Positions 28,909 through 37,043 of a DNA stretch of 64,000 bases are shown here, in pieces. Location of the stretch: assembly GCA_044508625.1 (NCBI GenBank), contig JBIQHJ010000013.1, positions 1-64,000 on the forward strand, written 5' to 3'. The stretch is from Castellaniella sp044508625 (GTDB lineage: Bacteria; Pseudomonadota; Gammaproteobacteria; Burkholderiales; Burkholderiaceae_B). Position 1 is the first letter of the stretch. Each line of letters opens with the position of its first letter. Position numbers and translations under genes: made by a program. The notes below the pieces were generated by a model. It searched no databases. It was given only the letters and a program-made list of their open reading frames with translations, and was not told where the DNA came from.

Positions 28909-30372
28909 ATGGTGAAACCCTTCGATTCCGCCGCCATGCGCCCGCGCGGGCCGGGGACGCGCCCGGGGCGCCGGCTCGGCCTCGCCCTGGGCCTCGGCCT
29001 TGGCCTGGGCCTGGCGGGCATCCTCGCGCTGGCCGCGCCCGCCCACGCCACGGACCTGCTGCAGGCCTGGCGGGCGGCGCAGGCCCACGATCCCGAGCTC
29101 GCCGCCGCGCAGCAGGCGCAGGCGGCGGGCGAGACCCGCGTCGAACAAGGCAGGAGCCTGTGGCGGCCGACCATCGAGGCGCGCGCCTCGGCCGGATACG
29201 GCACCCAGGAAAGCCGTACGCGCGGCGCAGAATTCGCCGCGCCCGGCTTCGGCAATGCGCGCGAGGCCGAGTTCAACACCTCGGTGCGCGGCGGCACCCA
29301 GACCGAGTACGGCATCCACCTGCGCCAGCCGCTGATCGATCCCGCGCGCCGGGCCGCGCAGCGGCAACTGGAGCATTCCGCGGCGCAGGCCCGGGCCGCC
29401 TGGGAGGCGGCCGCCCAGCAGGCCATGCTGCGCACGGCGCAGCGCTATTTCGAGGTGCTGCTGGCGCGCGACGGCCTGCAGGTCCTCGAGCGGCAGCACC
29501 GGACCGTCAGCGGCATGCTCGAGCGCGCGCAGGCCCGTTTCCGGCTCGGCGACAGCTCGATCCTCGACGTGCACGAGGCCCGCGCCCGGCTCGACCAGCT
29601 CGAGTCCCGGCGCCTGCTCGCGCAGGTCCGGCTCGAGCTCGCGCAGGCGGCGTTCCGGGACGTCACCGGGCTGCCGGGACAGGACCTCGTCCCCCTGCCG
29701 GCGGACGCCCCGCGACTGACCGCCGCGCCCGCGGAACCCTTGCGCGACTGGCTGGCGCGGGCCGAGAACGCCAGCCCCGAAATCCGCCAGAGCCAGGAGG
29801 CCGCCGCCATGGCGAGCGAGGAGGCCGACAAGCATCGCGCCATCGCGGCGCCCACGCTCGAGCTCATCGGCGGCGTCGGCCGCAGCCATCTCAGCGGCTC
29901 GGGCGAATTCGGCCCCGCCGCCAACACCGTGAGCCAATGGTCGGCCGGGGTGGAGTTGCGCATCCCCCTCTATACCGGGGGCATGCGCAGCGCCCGCTAC
30001 CAGGAGGCCCTGGCGCTGCGCGACCAGGCCCGCTTCCAGTCGCAGGCCGTCGGCCAGCGCATCGCGCAGGGCGTGCGCGCGGCCTGGCTCGGCCTGGACA
30101 CCGCCCAGGCCCGCATCCGGGCGCTGCGGCGGGCCTTCGAGGCCAATGCCGCGCGCCGCGACGCGACCCGCCTGGGCCTGGAGGTCGGCGAGCGCGGCAC
30201 CCTGGACTGGCTGGACGCCGAGGACGCGGTGGCGCAGGCCGACCTGGCCCGCCGACAGGCGCTCGCCGACGTCGCCATGGACCGTCTGCGCCTGTCGGCC
30301 CTGGCCGGCCGCCTGGACGACGATGCCCTGAAATCCGTCAATTGCGCCCTCGAAGGCGCGCAATGCCCCTGA
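28909..30372 (+). CDS. TolC-family outer membrane efflux protein
   Basis: Outer-membrane channel of the pump, 487 residues. Signal peptide (Leu/Gly-rich LGLALGLGLGLGLAGILALA, cleavage near AHA-TDL), then two OEP repeats with long Ala/Gln/Arg-rich coiled-coil helices (ATDLLQAWRAAQAHDPELAAAQQ; RFRLGDSSILDVHEARARLDQLE) and beta-strand segments (YGTQES; GIHLRQPLIDP). With the adaptor and permease it completes a tripartite efflux system. GTG three bases on is an alternative start. Confidence 0.92.
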   Translation: MVKPFDSAAMRPRGPGTRPGRRLGLALGLGLGLGLAGILALAAPAHATDLLQAWRAAQAHDPELAAAQQAQAAGETRVEQGRSLWRPTIEARASAGYGTQESRTRGAEFAAPGFGNAREAEFNTSVRGGTQTEYGIHLRQPLIDPARRAAQRQLEHSAAQARAAWEAAAQQAMLRTAQRYFEVLLARDGLQVLERQHRTVSGMLERAQARFRLGDSSILDVHEARARLDQLESRRLLAQVRLELAQAAFRDVTGLPGQDLVPLPADAPRLTAAPAEPLRDWLARAENASPEIRQSQEAAAMASEEADKHRAIAAPTLELIGGVGRSHLSGSGEFGPAANTVSQWSAGVELRIPLYTGGMRSARYQEALALRDQARFQSQAVGQRIAQGVRAAWLGLDTAQARIRALRRAFEANAARRDATRLGLEVGERGTLDWLDAEDAVAQADLARRQALADVAMDRLRLSALAGRLDDDALKSVNCALEGAQCP

Positions 30373-30413
30373 CCCGCCGCGGGGCGGGCCGACAACCCAC
30401 GAGGAGACTCGCG

Positions 30414-31754
30414 ATGCCGACAGACCATCTCCCATCATTGCCCCGGACGCTCGAAGGCAGGCGGGCGTTCCTCGCCCGCTGCGCCGCCGGCGCCGGAATC
30501 GCGCTGCTGCCCGCGGCGCGCCCGCGGGCCGCCGAAAAAGTGCGCAGCCCGGCCCGCATCGTCATCGTCGGCGCGGGCGCCGCGGGGCTGACCTGCGCCT
30601 CGCTGCTGGCCGAGCGCCTGGAAGGCGCGCAGATCACCTTGGTCGACGCCCGCAAGGCGCATTACTACCAGCCGGGCTACACCCTCGTGGCGGGAGGCAT
30701 CAAGCCCGCCCGCTATCCCGTCTCGACCACCGCCGAGCACATCGCCCCCGGCGTCCGCTGGGTGGACGAGGAGGCGGCCGAGATCGACCCCGAGGGGCGG
30801 CGCGTCCTCACGCGCGGCGGCCAGGCGCTTGCCTATGACTTCCTCATCGTCGCCTGCGGCCTGCGGCTGGACTACGCCGCGATCGAGGGCATGGACGAGT
30901 CCCTGATCGGCAGCAACGGCCTGGGCAGCCTCTACCTCGGCCCCGAGGCCGCCTACGCCACCTGGGGCGCGATGTCGGAATTCGCCGACCGCGGCGGGGT
31001 CGGCGTGTTCCTGCGTCCGGGGACCGAAATGAAATGCGCGGGCGCCCCGCTGAAATACGCCTTCATCACCGAGGACCACCTGGCGCGCAGGGGCAATCGC
31101 AAGAAAGCCGAGCTCATCTACAACTCCAACAACAAGGCCCTGTTCAGCGTCCCCATCGTGTCCGAGAAGGTCCGCATGCTGTTCCAGGAACGCGGCATCC
31201 GCGTCCACTACGACCGCATCCTGAAATCCATAGACCCGGGCAAGCGCATCGCCACCTTCGCCACGCCCGAAGGCAGCGTCGAGCTGGGCTACGATTTCAT
31301 CAACGTGATCCCCCCGATGCGCGCCCCGGACGTGGTCCGGCGCAGTCCCCTGGCGTGGCGCGAGGGCCCCTTCGCGGCGGACGGCTGGATGGAGGTCGAT
31401 CAAAAGACCCTGCGCCACGCGCGCTATCCGGAGATATTCGGCGTGGGGGACGTGGCCGGCGTCCCCAAGGGCAAGACCGCCGCCAGCGTCAAGTGGCAAG
31501 CGCCCGTGGCGGTCGATCACCTGGTCGCCGCCGTGCAGGGCAAGGAAAGCGGCATGATATACAACGGATATACATCATGCCCCTTGATCACCCGGCTGGG
31601 GCGCGCCATGCTCGTCGAATTCGACTACCAGAACAACCTGACGCCGTCCTTTCCCGGCGTGGTGGCTCCCCTCGAGGAGCTCTGGGTGACCTGGGTGATG
31701 AAGACCATGGCCCTGAAGCCCACCTACATCAGCATGCTGCACGGCCACACTTGA
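30414..31754 (+). CDS. sqr: Type II sulfide:quinone oxidoreductase with Tat-like leader
   Basis: FAD enzyme that oxidises sulfide to sulfane sulfur and passes electrons to quinone. 446 residues. FAD-binding GxGxxG is VIVGAGAAGLTCA (residues about 50-62). The redox cysteines are C208 in KCAGAPLKYAF and C389 in NGYTSCPL, the pair and motifs of mitochondrial SQOR-like (type II) enzymes. FGVGDVAGVPKGKTAASV holds the second FAD contact. The N-terminus RRAFLARC followed by an Ala-rich stretch to ARPRAA resembles a Tat signal, suggesting export. ATG at 30414 has GAGGAG upstream. It lies in the RND operon 41 bp after the TolC gene. Confidence 0.93.
   Translation: MPTDHLPSLPRTLEGRRAFLARCAAGAGIALLPAARPRAAEKVRSPARIVIVGAGAAGLTCASLLAERLEGAQITLVDARKAHYYQPGYTLVAGGIKPARYPVSTTAEHIAPGVRWVDEEAAEIDPEGRRVLTRGGQALAYDFLIVACGLRLDYAAIEGMDESLIGSNGLGSLYLGPEAAYATWGAMSEFADRGGVGVFLRPGTEMKCAGAPLKYAFITEDHLARRGNRKKAELIYNSNNKALFSVPIVSEKVRMLFQERGIRVHYDRILKSIDPGKRIATFATPEGSVELGYDFINVIPPMRAPDVVRRSPLAWREGPFAADGWMEVDQKTLRHARYPEIFGVGDVAGVPKGKTAASVKWQAPVAVDHLVAAVQGKESGMIYNGYTSCPLITRLGRAMLVEFDYQNNLTPSFPGVVAPLEELWVTWVMKTMALKPTYISMLHGHT
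31551..31581 (+). repeat. AT-rich inverted repeat inside sqr at the catalytic-Cys motif
   Basis: GGCATGAT (31551-31558) and ATCATGCC (31574-31581) form a perfect 8-bp inverted repeat, with GATATAC occurring twice (31556-31562, 31567-31573). The stretch encodes MIYNGYTSC and uses codons (ATA, GGA, ACA, TCA) that are rare in the GC-rich surroundings. Confidence 0.45.
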
Positions 31755-31766
31755 GAGGACACCGAC

Positions 31767-32132
31767 ATGGATACCATCGATCCCCTGACCCTCATCGCCA
31801 TATTCCAGGAGATGCTGGGCGTATTCCTGTGGCCCCTGCTGGCCTTCGGCGTGCTGGCCCCGCTGCTGTTCATCGCGGCGGCATGGCGCGACCGCGGCCT
31901 GCGCGCCAGGCGCCTGGTCTGGTCCGAGGCCCTGGGGCTGGCCGGAGGCGCGCTGGCCCTCGGGCTGATGGCGCTGGTCTCGTCCTCGGGCTTCACCGAC
32001 GCGGGCGGCCCCATCGACTGGCTGCTCATCGTGGCGATCTTCGTGCTCGGGATGCTGTGGACGGCCTTCGCCGCCTACGGGATCGCGACGATCGCCAGCC
32101 GCTGCCGGCACCGCGAGCCGGCGGGCGGCTGA
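31767..32132 (+). CDS. DUF5368 membrane protein
   Basis: 121 residues, MDTIDPLTLIAIFQEMLGVF, with three hydrophobic helices (about residues 18-38, 53-72, 82-104). I recognise it as DUF5368, a family without assigned function. It begins 12 bp after the sqr stop with AGAGGA upstream, as the last gene of the adaptor-RND-DUF2892-TolC-SQR operon. A membrane partner or quinone-side anchor for SQR is conceivable but nothing in the sequence proves it. Confidence 0.75.
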   Translation: MDTIDPLTLIAIFQEMLGVFLWPLLAFGVLAPLLFIAAAWRDRGLRARRLVWSEALGLAGGALALGLMALVSSSGFTDAGGPIDWLLIVAIFVLGMLWTAFAAYGIATIASRCRHREPAGG

Positions 32133-32182
32133 GGGGCCGGACGGGCCGGCATCCCGCGGGGCCGGAAGGGCCGGCATCCCAC
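32133..32182. repeat. 25-bp direct repeat at the convergent gene junction
   Basis: Two 25-bp copies (32133-32157 and 32158-32182) differ at two positions; both contain GGGCCGGCATCCC. A partial third copy follows. The block fills the 73-bp gap between the convergent DUF5368 and TRAP permease genes and can fold into GGCC-rich hairpins, so it may end transcription from both sides. Confidence 0.6.
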
Positions 32183-32205
32183 GAGGCCGGCCGGCGAAGG
32201 CTTCT

Positions 32206-34809
32206 TTACGAGGGCTGGCGCCCCAGGCGGGCGGGCCGCGCGCGCATGCGCCGGCCCTGCGCCAGCCACACCAGCGCCAGGACCAGCAGGGTCGGGAGGT
32301 AGACCCAGAACTCGGAAGGCCGCGAGGGGTTGGGCACCAGCATCTCGCGGATCACCCAGCCCTGCTCCCATCCCGCCCGGCGGGCGGTGCTGCCAAAACG
32401 CACGTTGGCGATCTGGACCTGGCCGCCCATGTCCACCACCGTCAGCCCGCCCGCCGCCAGGCGCTGGCGCCCCGCCGCCTCGCCCTCCAGGCCGGCGTCC
32501 TCCGGCAAGGCCGGCAGCGTCACGGCGACGGTCTTGGCGAGCTCGTCGCCTTCGAGGTTCATGCCCTCGAGGACCGCGACGAGCCGGCCCTTGTCCGGCA
32601 GCCCGGCGGCGATGCCGAGCATCTGCGCCGCGGGCCGGACCTCGTGCCGGGGCGCCACGAAATCCATGAACCAGCCCGGCCGGAACAGCGCGAAGGTCAC
32701 CAGCAGCAGCAACAGCACCTCGGCGAGATTGCAGCGGATGCGCAGCCAGAACATCGTCGCCGCCGCGAAGGTCATGGACGCGAGGGTGGCGCCCCCGGTG
32801 ATCAGCAGCAGTTCGCCCCAGCCGTCCACGTCGATCAGCAGCAGCAGCGGGTTGAAGATGAACATGAAGGGCAGAACGGCGGTGCGCAGCGCGTACTTCA
32901 CCCCCTGGATGCCGGTCTTGATCGGATCCTCGCCCGAGATCGCCGCCGCGGCGAAGGTCGCCAGCCCCACCGGCGGCGTGATGTCGGCCATGATCCCGTA
33001 ATAGAAGACGAACATGTGGACCGCGATCAGCGGGATCACCATCCCGCTCTGCGCGCCCAGCTCGACCACGACCGGCGCCATCAGGGTGGCCATCAGGATG
33101 TAGTTGGCGGTCGTCGGCATCCCCAGCCCGAGGATCAGGCAGACGACGGCCGTGAACAGCAGCATCAGCAGCACGCTGCCCATGGACACCAGCTCGACGA
33201 AGGCCGTCATGCGCAGGCCCAGGCCGGTGAGCGTGATCGCCCCCACGATGAGGCCCGCCGTGCCGCAGGCGATGGCGATCCCCACCATGTTGCGCGCGCC
33301 CTCCTGCAGCCCGGTCAAGGCCTCGGACCAGCCCAGGCGCCAGGCGGCCGCCGCCGGCCGGCGCCTGAACCAGGCGATCAGCGGATGCTGGGTCACCATC
33401 TGGATCAGCATCGCGGCCACCGCCCAGAACGCCGACAGCCCGGCCGAGAACATCTCGACGGTCAGGCACCAGACCAGCACGCCGATGGGGATCAGGTAGT
33501 AGAGGCCGGCGCGCACCGTCGGCCAGATCGGCGGGCGCGTGGGATGCGTGACGTCGATGTCGGTAGGCAGGTCCGGATGGCGCGCCGCGATGCGCAGCAG
33601 CCACAGGTAGAGCAGGACCAGCATCGCCAGCAGGATCCAGATCGCCCAGGCGCCCGCCAGGTGCTGCACGCCCACGCCGATCCAGTACACCAGCCCCATC
33701 ACCGCGATCGATCCCGACAGGCCCAGGCCCCAGCCGACGAGGCGCTGGACCGGGGTGCGCGGCTTGCCGCCCGAGAGCATGGGCTCGATCCCGAGCTGCA
33801 GGGCCTCGAGGTGCACGATGTAGAACAGCGCGATGTACGAGATCGTCGCCGGCAGGATGGCATGGCGGATGATGTCGGTATAGGGGATGCCCACGTACTC
33901 GATCATCAGGAAGGCGGCCGCCCCCATGACCGGCGGCATGATCTGGCCGTTGACCGATGAGGCGGTCTCGATGGCGCCGGCGCGGATGCCGCCATAGCCG
34001 GCGCGCTTCATCAGGGGGATGGTGAAGATGCCGCCGGTCACCACGTTGGCGACCGAGGAGGCCGACACGATGCCGTTGACCGCCGAGGACACGACCGCCA
34101 CCTTGGCCGGGCCGCCCCGCAGGTGGCCCAGCATCGCGAAGGACACCTGCATCATGTAGTTGCCCGCCCCGCAGCGGTCGAGCAGCGAGCCCAGCAGCAC
34201 GAAGATGAAGATGTACGAGACGGACACGCCCAGGGCCACGCCGTAGACGCCCTCGGTCGTCAGCCACATGTGCGACATCAGGCGCTCGATCGAGGCGCCC
34301 CGGTGCGACAGCACGTCCGGCAGCCACGGCCCCAGCAGCGCGTAGGCGACGAACACCGCCCCCAGCACCGCCATCGGCGCGCCCAGGGCGCGGCGCGTGG
34401 CCTCGAGGAGCAGCAGCAGCCCGACGGCCGCCACCACGACGTCGCGCATCAGCGGGATGCCGGGCCGCGCCGCCAGCTCTTTGTAGAAGATGAACAGATA
34501 GGCGCCGCAGAATCCCGCCGCCAGGGCGAAGACCCAGTCATGCGGTGGCACGCGGTCGCGCGGCGAGCCCTTGCGCGCGGGGAAGGCCAGGTAGCCCAGG
34601 AACATCGCGATGCCCAGGTGCACGGCGCGCGCCTCGGTATCGTTGAATATCCCCAGGCGCAGCGAGAACGGGATCGGCGAGGCGTACCAGAGCTGGAACA
34701 GCGTCCAGGCCAGGGCGGCGAGCAGCAGTATCGTGCCGGCCGGCCCATGCAGGTCCCGGCCGCCGCGGTCCACGTCGGCGACCAGTTGTTCCAGGCGGGC
34801 ATTGTCCAT
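32206..34809 (-). CDS. TRAP transporter fused permease (TAXI type, 4TM+12TM, DUF3394 tail)
   Basis: Single-chain TRAP permease that works with a TAXI solute-binding protein to import an organic acid by ion-coupled transport. 867 residues, about 17-18 hydrophobic helices. The small-subunit part is followed by the DctM-like large part (SYIFIFVLLGSLLDRCGAGNYM; SVANVVTGGIFTIPLMKRAGY; GQIMPPVMGAAAFLM; LGLGMPTTANYILMATLMAP). A soluble C-terminal DUF3394 domain spans about residues 690-830. ATG at 34809 has GAGGAGGAG upstream; a second ATG 21 bp earlier would place that site inside the gene. Downstream of the binding protein across a hairpin. Substrate is unknown. Confidence 0.94.
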   Translation of the reverse strand: MDNARLEQLVADVDRGGRDLHGPAGTILLLAALAWTLFQLWYASPIPFSLRLGIFNDTEARAVHLGIAMFLGYLAFPARKGSPRDRVPPHDWVFALAAGFCGAYLFIFYKELAARPGIPLMRDVVVAAVGLLLLLEATRRALGAPMAVLGAVFVAYALLGPWLPDVLSHRGASIERLMSHMWLTTEGVYGVALGVSVSYIFIFVLLGSLLDRCGAGNYMMQVSFAMLGHLRGGPAKVAVVSSAVNGIVSASSVANVVTGGIFTIPLMKRAGYGGIRAGAIETASSVNGQIMPPVMGAAAFLMIEYVGIPYTDIIRHAILPATISYIALFYIVHLEALQLGIEPMLSGGKPRTPVQRLVGWGLGLSGSIAVMGLVYWIGVGVQHLAGAWAIWILLAMLVLLYLWLLRIAARHPDLPTDIDVTHPTRPPIWPTVRAGLYYLIPIGVLVWCLTVEMFSAGLSAFWAVAAMLIQMVTQHPLIAWFRRRPAAAAWRLGWSEALTGLQEGARNMVGIAIACGTAGLIVGAITLTGLGLRMTAFVELVSMGSVLLMLLFTAVVCLILGLGMPTTANYILMATLMAPVVVELGAQSGMVIPLIAVHMFVFYYGIMADITPPVGLATFAAAAISGEDPIKTGIQGVKYALRTAVLPFMFIFNPLLLLIDVDGWGELLLITGGATLASMTFAAATMFWLRIRCNLAEVLLLLLVTFALFRPGWFMDFVAPRHEVRPAAQMLGIAAGLPDKGRLVAVLEGMNLEGDELAKTVAVTLPALPEDAGLEGEAAGRQRLAAGGLTVVDMGGQVQIANVRFGSTARRAGWEQGWVIREMLVPNPSRPSEFWVYLPTLLVLALVWLAQGRRMRARPARLGRQPS

Positions 34810-34881
34810 CCGGGTCTCCTCCTCTCGCATCGGCGCTCTTGCGTGCCGCCGGCCCCTCCTTCACGATGGACGCCGGCGGGC

Positions 34882-34902
34882 GCGGGCTCCGCGGGAGCCC
34901 GC
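34882..34902 (-). other. Intercistronic hairpin between TAXI binding protein and permease
   Basis: Nine-base perfect stem (GCGGGCTCC at 34882-34890 with GGAGCCCGC at 34894-34902, loop of three) without a T-run, just after the binding-protein stop. Such hairpins commonly protect the upstream message so that the binding protein is made in excess of the permease. Confidence 0.5.
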
Positions 34903-34911
34903 CTCCATCGA

Positions 34912-35910
34912 TCACAGCATGCCTTTTTCCTTGAAGTACTTTTCCGCGCCCGGATGCAGGGGTGCGGACAGGCCGTTCTTGACCATGTCCTTGGCGACCA
35001 GGTGACCCAGCGCGGGGTGCAGCTTCTTGAAATCCTCGAAATTGTCGAAGACCGCCTTGACCACCTGGTAGACGGTTTCCTCGGGCACGTCGGCGGAGGT
35101 CACGAAGGTCGCCAGCACGCCATAGGTCTGGGTTTCCTGGGGATTGTTGGGATACAGGCCGGCCGGGATCGTGGCCTTGGCGTAGTAGGGATACTTGGCC
35201 ACCAGGCCGTCGATCACCGGGCCGGTCAGCGAGACGAGCCGGGCGCCGCAGGTGGTGGTGGGATCCTGGATGTTGGCCGAGGGGTGGCCCACGCCGTAGA
35301 AGAAGCCGTCGATCTTGCCGTCGCACAGGGCCGGCCCGTGCTCGTCGGGGCGCAGCTCGGAGGCGAGCGAAAAGAAGCCCATGTCGCGGCCCATCGCCTG
35401 CAGCAGCATCTCCATCGAGGCGCGCGTGCCCGAGCCCGGGTTGCCGACGTTGAAGCGCTTGCCCTTGAAGTCGTCGAAGGACTTGATGCTGGCGTCCTTG
35501 TTGGCCACCACCGTGAAGGGCTCGGGATGGATGGAGAAGACCGAGCGCAGCTTGTCGAACTTGCCGGTCTCCTTGAACTGCCCGTCCCCGTTGTAGGCGT
35601 TGTAGCCCACGTCGGACTGCACGACCCCGAGGTCGAGCTCGCCCGCCTTGATGGTGTTCACGTTGAACACCGATCCCCCGGTGGACTCGACCGAGCACCG
35701 CAGGCCGTGCGCGGCGCGGTCCTTGTTGACCAGGCGGCAGATCGCGCCGCCCGCCGCGTAGTAGACCCCCGTGACCCCGCCGGTGCCGATGCTGACGAAT
35801 TTCTGCTGTGCTGCGGCCGGCGCGGCCAGGCCCGCGCACAGGGCGGCCGCGGCGGCGGACAGGACCAAGCGCCGGCCGATTCCCTGGGAAGACATGAATG
35901 TATCGCGCAT
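34912..35910 (-). CDS. TAXI-family TRAP solute-binding protein
   Basis: Periplasmic receptor of the TRAP-TAXI system. 332 residues: N-terminal signal peptide with twin Arg (GIGRRLVLSAAAAALCAGLAA, cleavage near AAA-QQK), then the TAXI signature FVSIGTGGVTGVYYAAGGAICRLV and FNVGNPGSGTRASMEMLL. ATG at 35910 has AAGGAG six bases upstream; a second Met five codons on is less favoured. Two-gene operon with the fused permease. Substrate is not predictable; glutamate and other dicarboxylates are bound by some family members. Confidence 0.93.
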   Translation of the reverse strand: MRDTFMSSQGIGRRLVLSAAAAALCAGLAAPAAAQQKFVSIGTGGVTGVYYAAGGAICRLVNKDRAAHGLRCSVESTGGSVFNVNTIKAGELDLGVVQSDVGYNAYNGDGQFKETGKFDKLRSVFSIHPEPFTVVANKDASIKSFDDFKGKRFNVGNPGSGTRASMEMLLQAMGRDMGFFSLASELRPDEHGPALCDGKIDGFFYGVGHPSANIQDPTTTCGARLVSLTGPVIDGLVAKYPYYAKATIPAGLYPNNPQETQTYGVLATFVTSADVPEETVYQVVKAVFDNFEDFKKLHPALGHLVAKDMVKNGLSAPLHPGAEKYFKEKGML

Positions 35911-36052
35911 TGTGTTCTCCTTTTCAACCCGCGGTAAGCCCGCATTGAGCGAATGGACAGGATAAAACACTTGTTGCTGCGATGGCTATAAAAACCTCGA
36001 CTGTTTCATTCGGGGTTTTTACCAATTCCGGGGATGTCTCCTCCGGGGAGGC

Positions 36053-36835
36053 TCACGCCCTGCGCCAGGCCCCCAGGCGCTGCGAGAGGCGGTCGGCCAG
36101 CTTGCGCATGGCCTGCCCCGCGCGCTCCTCGAGGGCCTCGTCGACCTCGTCGGCGCGCATGCTCACCGCCACGCCGGCCACCGCCTCGGGATTGTGCGAA
36201 TCGAAGACCGGCGCGCCGAAGCAGTACATCCCCTCGCGCACGCCCTCGCGATCGACGGAATAGCCCCGGCGGCGGACGCGGCGCAACTCCTCGACCAGGG
36301 CGTCGACGCCGCGCAGGCCGTTGGCCGTCAGCGGCCCCGGCCAGGCGCCGGGCCCTCCCATGAGCTTGCGCACCCCCGCCTCGGGCAGGGTGCTGAGCAT
36401 GGCCAGGCCCGTGGCGGTATAGACCGAGGGCAGGCGCATGCCCGAGCGGAAGTCGAAGCCCAGCGGCCGCTTGCCGTTGCGGCAGGCGATGTAGATCACC
36501 TCGCGCCCGTCGCGCACGGACAGGGTGATGGTTTCCTCGGGCAGGACGCGCATGTCGTCCCAGGAGGCGAAGAATTCCTGGGTGATGTCGATGCGCGCGA
36601 GGAAGGCGTTGGCCCACATCATCACGTGGGGCCCGAGCGTCATCTGGCCGCTGTCCAGCCGGGTGATGAGGTTGAGCTGCTCCAGCGTCGCGCACAGGCC
36701 ATGCAGCGTGCTCTTGGGCATGCGCAGCGCCCGGGCCAGCTCGGCCAGGGACTGGGGCTCGCCCGCCGCCGCGATGTGGTCGAGGACGGCGGCGGCGCGC
36801 GCGACGGCGGGGGCGGCGGGTCGGTCCGGGGCCAA
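36053..36835 (-). CDS. IclR-family transcriptional regulator
   Basis: 260 residues from a TTG at 36835 preceded by AGGAG. N-terminal winged HTH (VARAAAVLDHIAAAGEPQSL, then LARALRMPKSTLHGLCATLEQ, about residues 10-60). A C-terminal IclR effector domain follows (YIACRNGKRPLGFDFRSGMR; GYSVDREGVREGMYCFGAPVFD). No ATG is available near the HTH, so the TTG start is inferred from the ribosome binding site. Last gene of the rhodanese-YeeE-small peptide operon (29-bp gap), so it may regulate that operon or the adjacent TAXI transporter. Effector unknown. Confidence 0.88.
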   Translation of the reverse strand: MAPDRPAAPAVARAAAVLDHIAAAGEPQSLAELARALRMPKSTLHGLCATLEQLNLITRLDSGQMTLGPHVMMWANAFLARIDITQEFFASWDDMRVLPEETITLSVRDGREVIYIACRNGKRPLGFDFRSGMRLPSVYTATGLAMLSTLPEAGVRKLMGGPGAWPGPLTANGLRGVDALVEELRRVRRRGYSVDREGVREGMYCFGAPVFDSHNPEAVAGVAVSMRADEVDEALEERAGQAMRKLADRLSQRLGAWRRA

Positions 36836-36864
36836 GGGGGCTCCTGGGATCGGCGGATCGGGGA

Positions 36865-37029
36865 TCAGAACGTCGAGGCGCAATGCCCGCCGGTCGGGGC
36901 CTGCCCCGAGCCGGCCGCGATCAGCGGCGGCTCGGAGCGGACGTCGACGGCGGCGCTGTGCGCCCAGTCCCAGGCGAAAAAGCCCGTCAGCACCACCCAG
37001 AACAGCAGGATCGTCAAGGGATTCTTCAT
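36865..37029 (-). CDS. Small single-span membrane protein, 54 aa
   Basis: Begins MKNPLTILLFWVVLTGFFAW with AGGAGG five bases upstream of the ATG. One membrane helix (about residues 5-20), then a short polar tail with one Cys near the end (GGHCASTF). No family recognised. It lies 14 bp downstream of the YeeE/YedE gene and 29 bp upstream of the IclR gene, so it is in a sulfur-compound operon and may be an accessory peptide of the permease. Confidence 0.65.
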   Translation of the reverse strand: MKNPLTILLFWVVLTGFFAWDWAHSAAVDVRSEPPLIAAGSGQAPTGGHCASTF

Positions 37030-37043
37030 GGCGGCCTCCTGGT

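Noticed and set aside
24945..29435. Very long open frame (about 1,500 codons) on the minus strand opposite the RND operon; similar long antisense frames opposite rpoD, hflKC and others
   Set aside because: Extreme GC content removes stop codons from shadow frames. Their translations are Ala/Arg/Gly/Asp/His-rich with no domain signal, while the opposite strand encodes recognisable conserved proteins.
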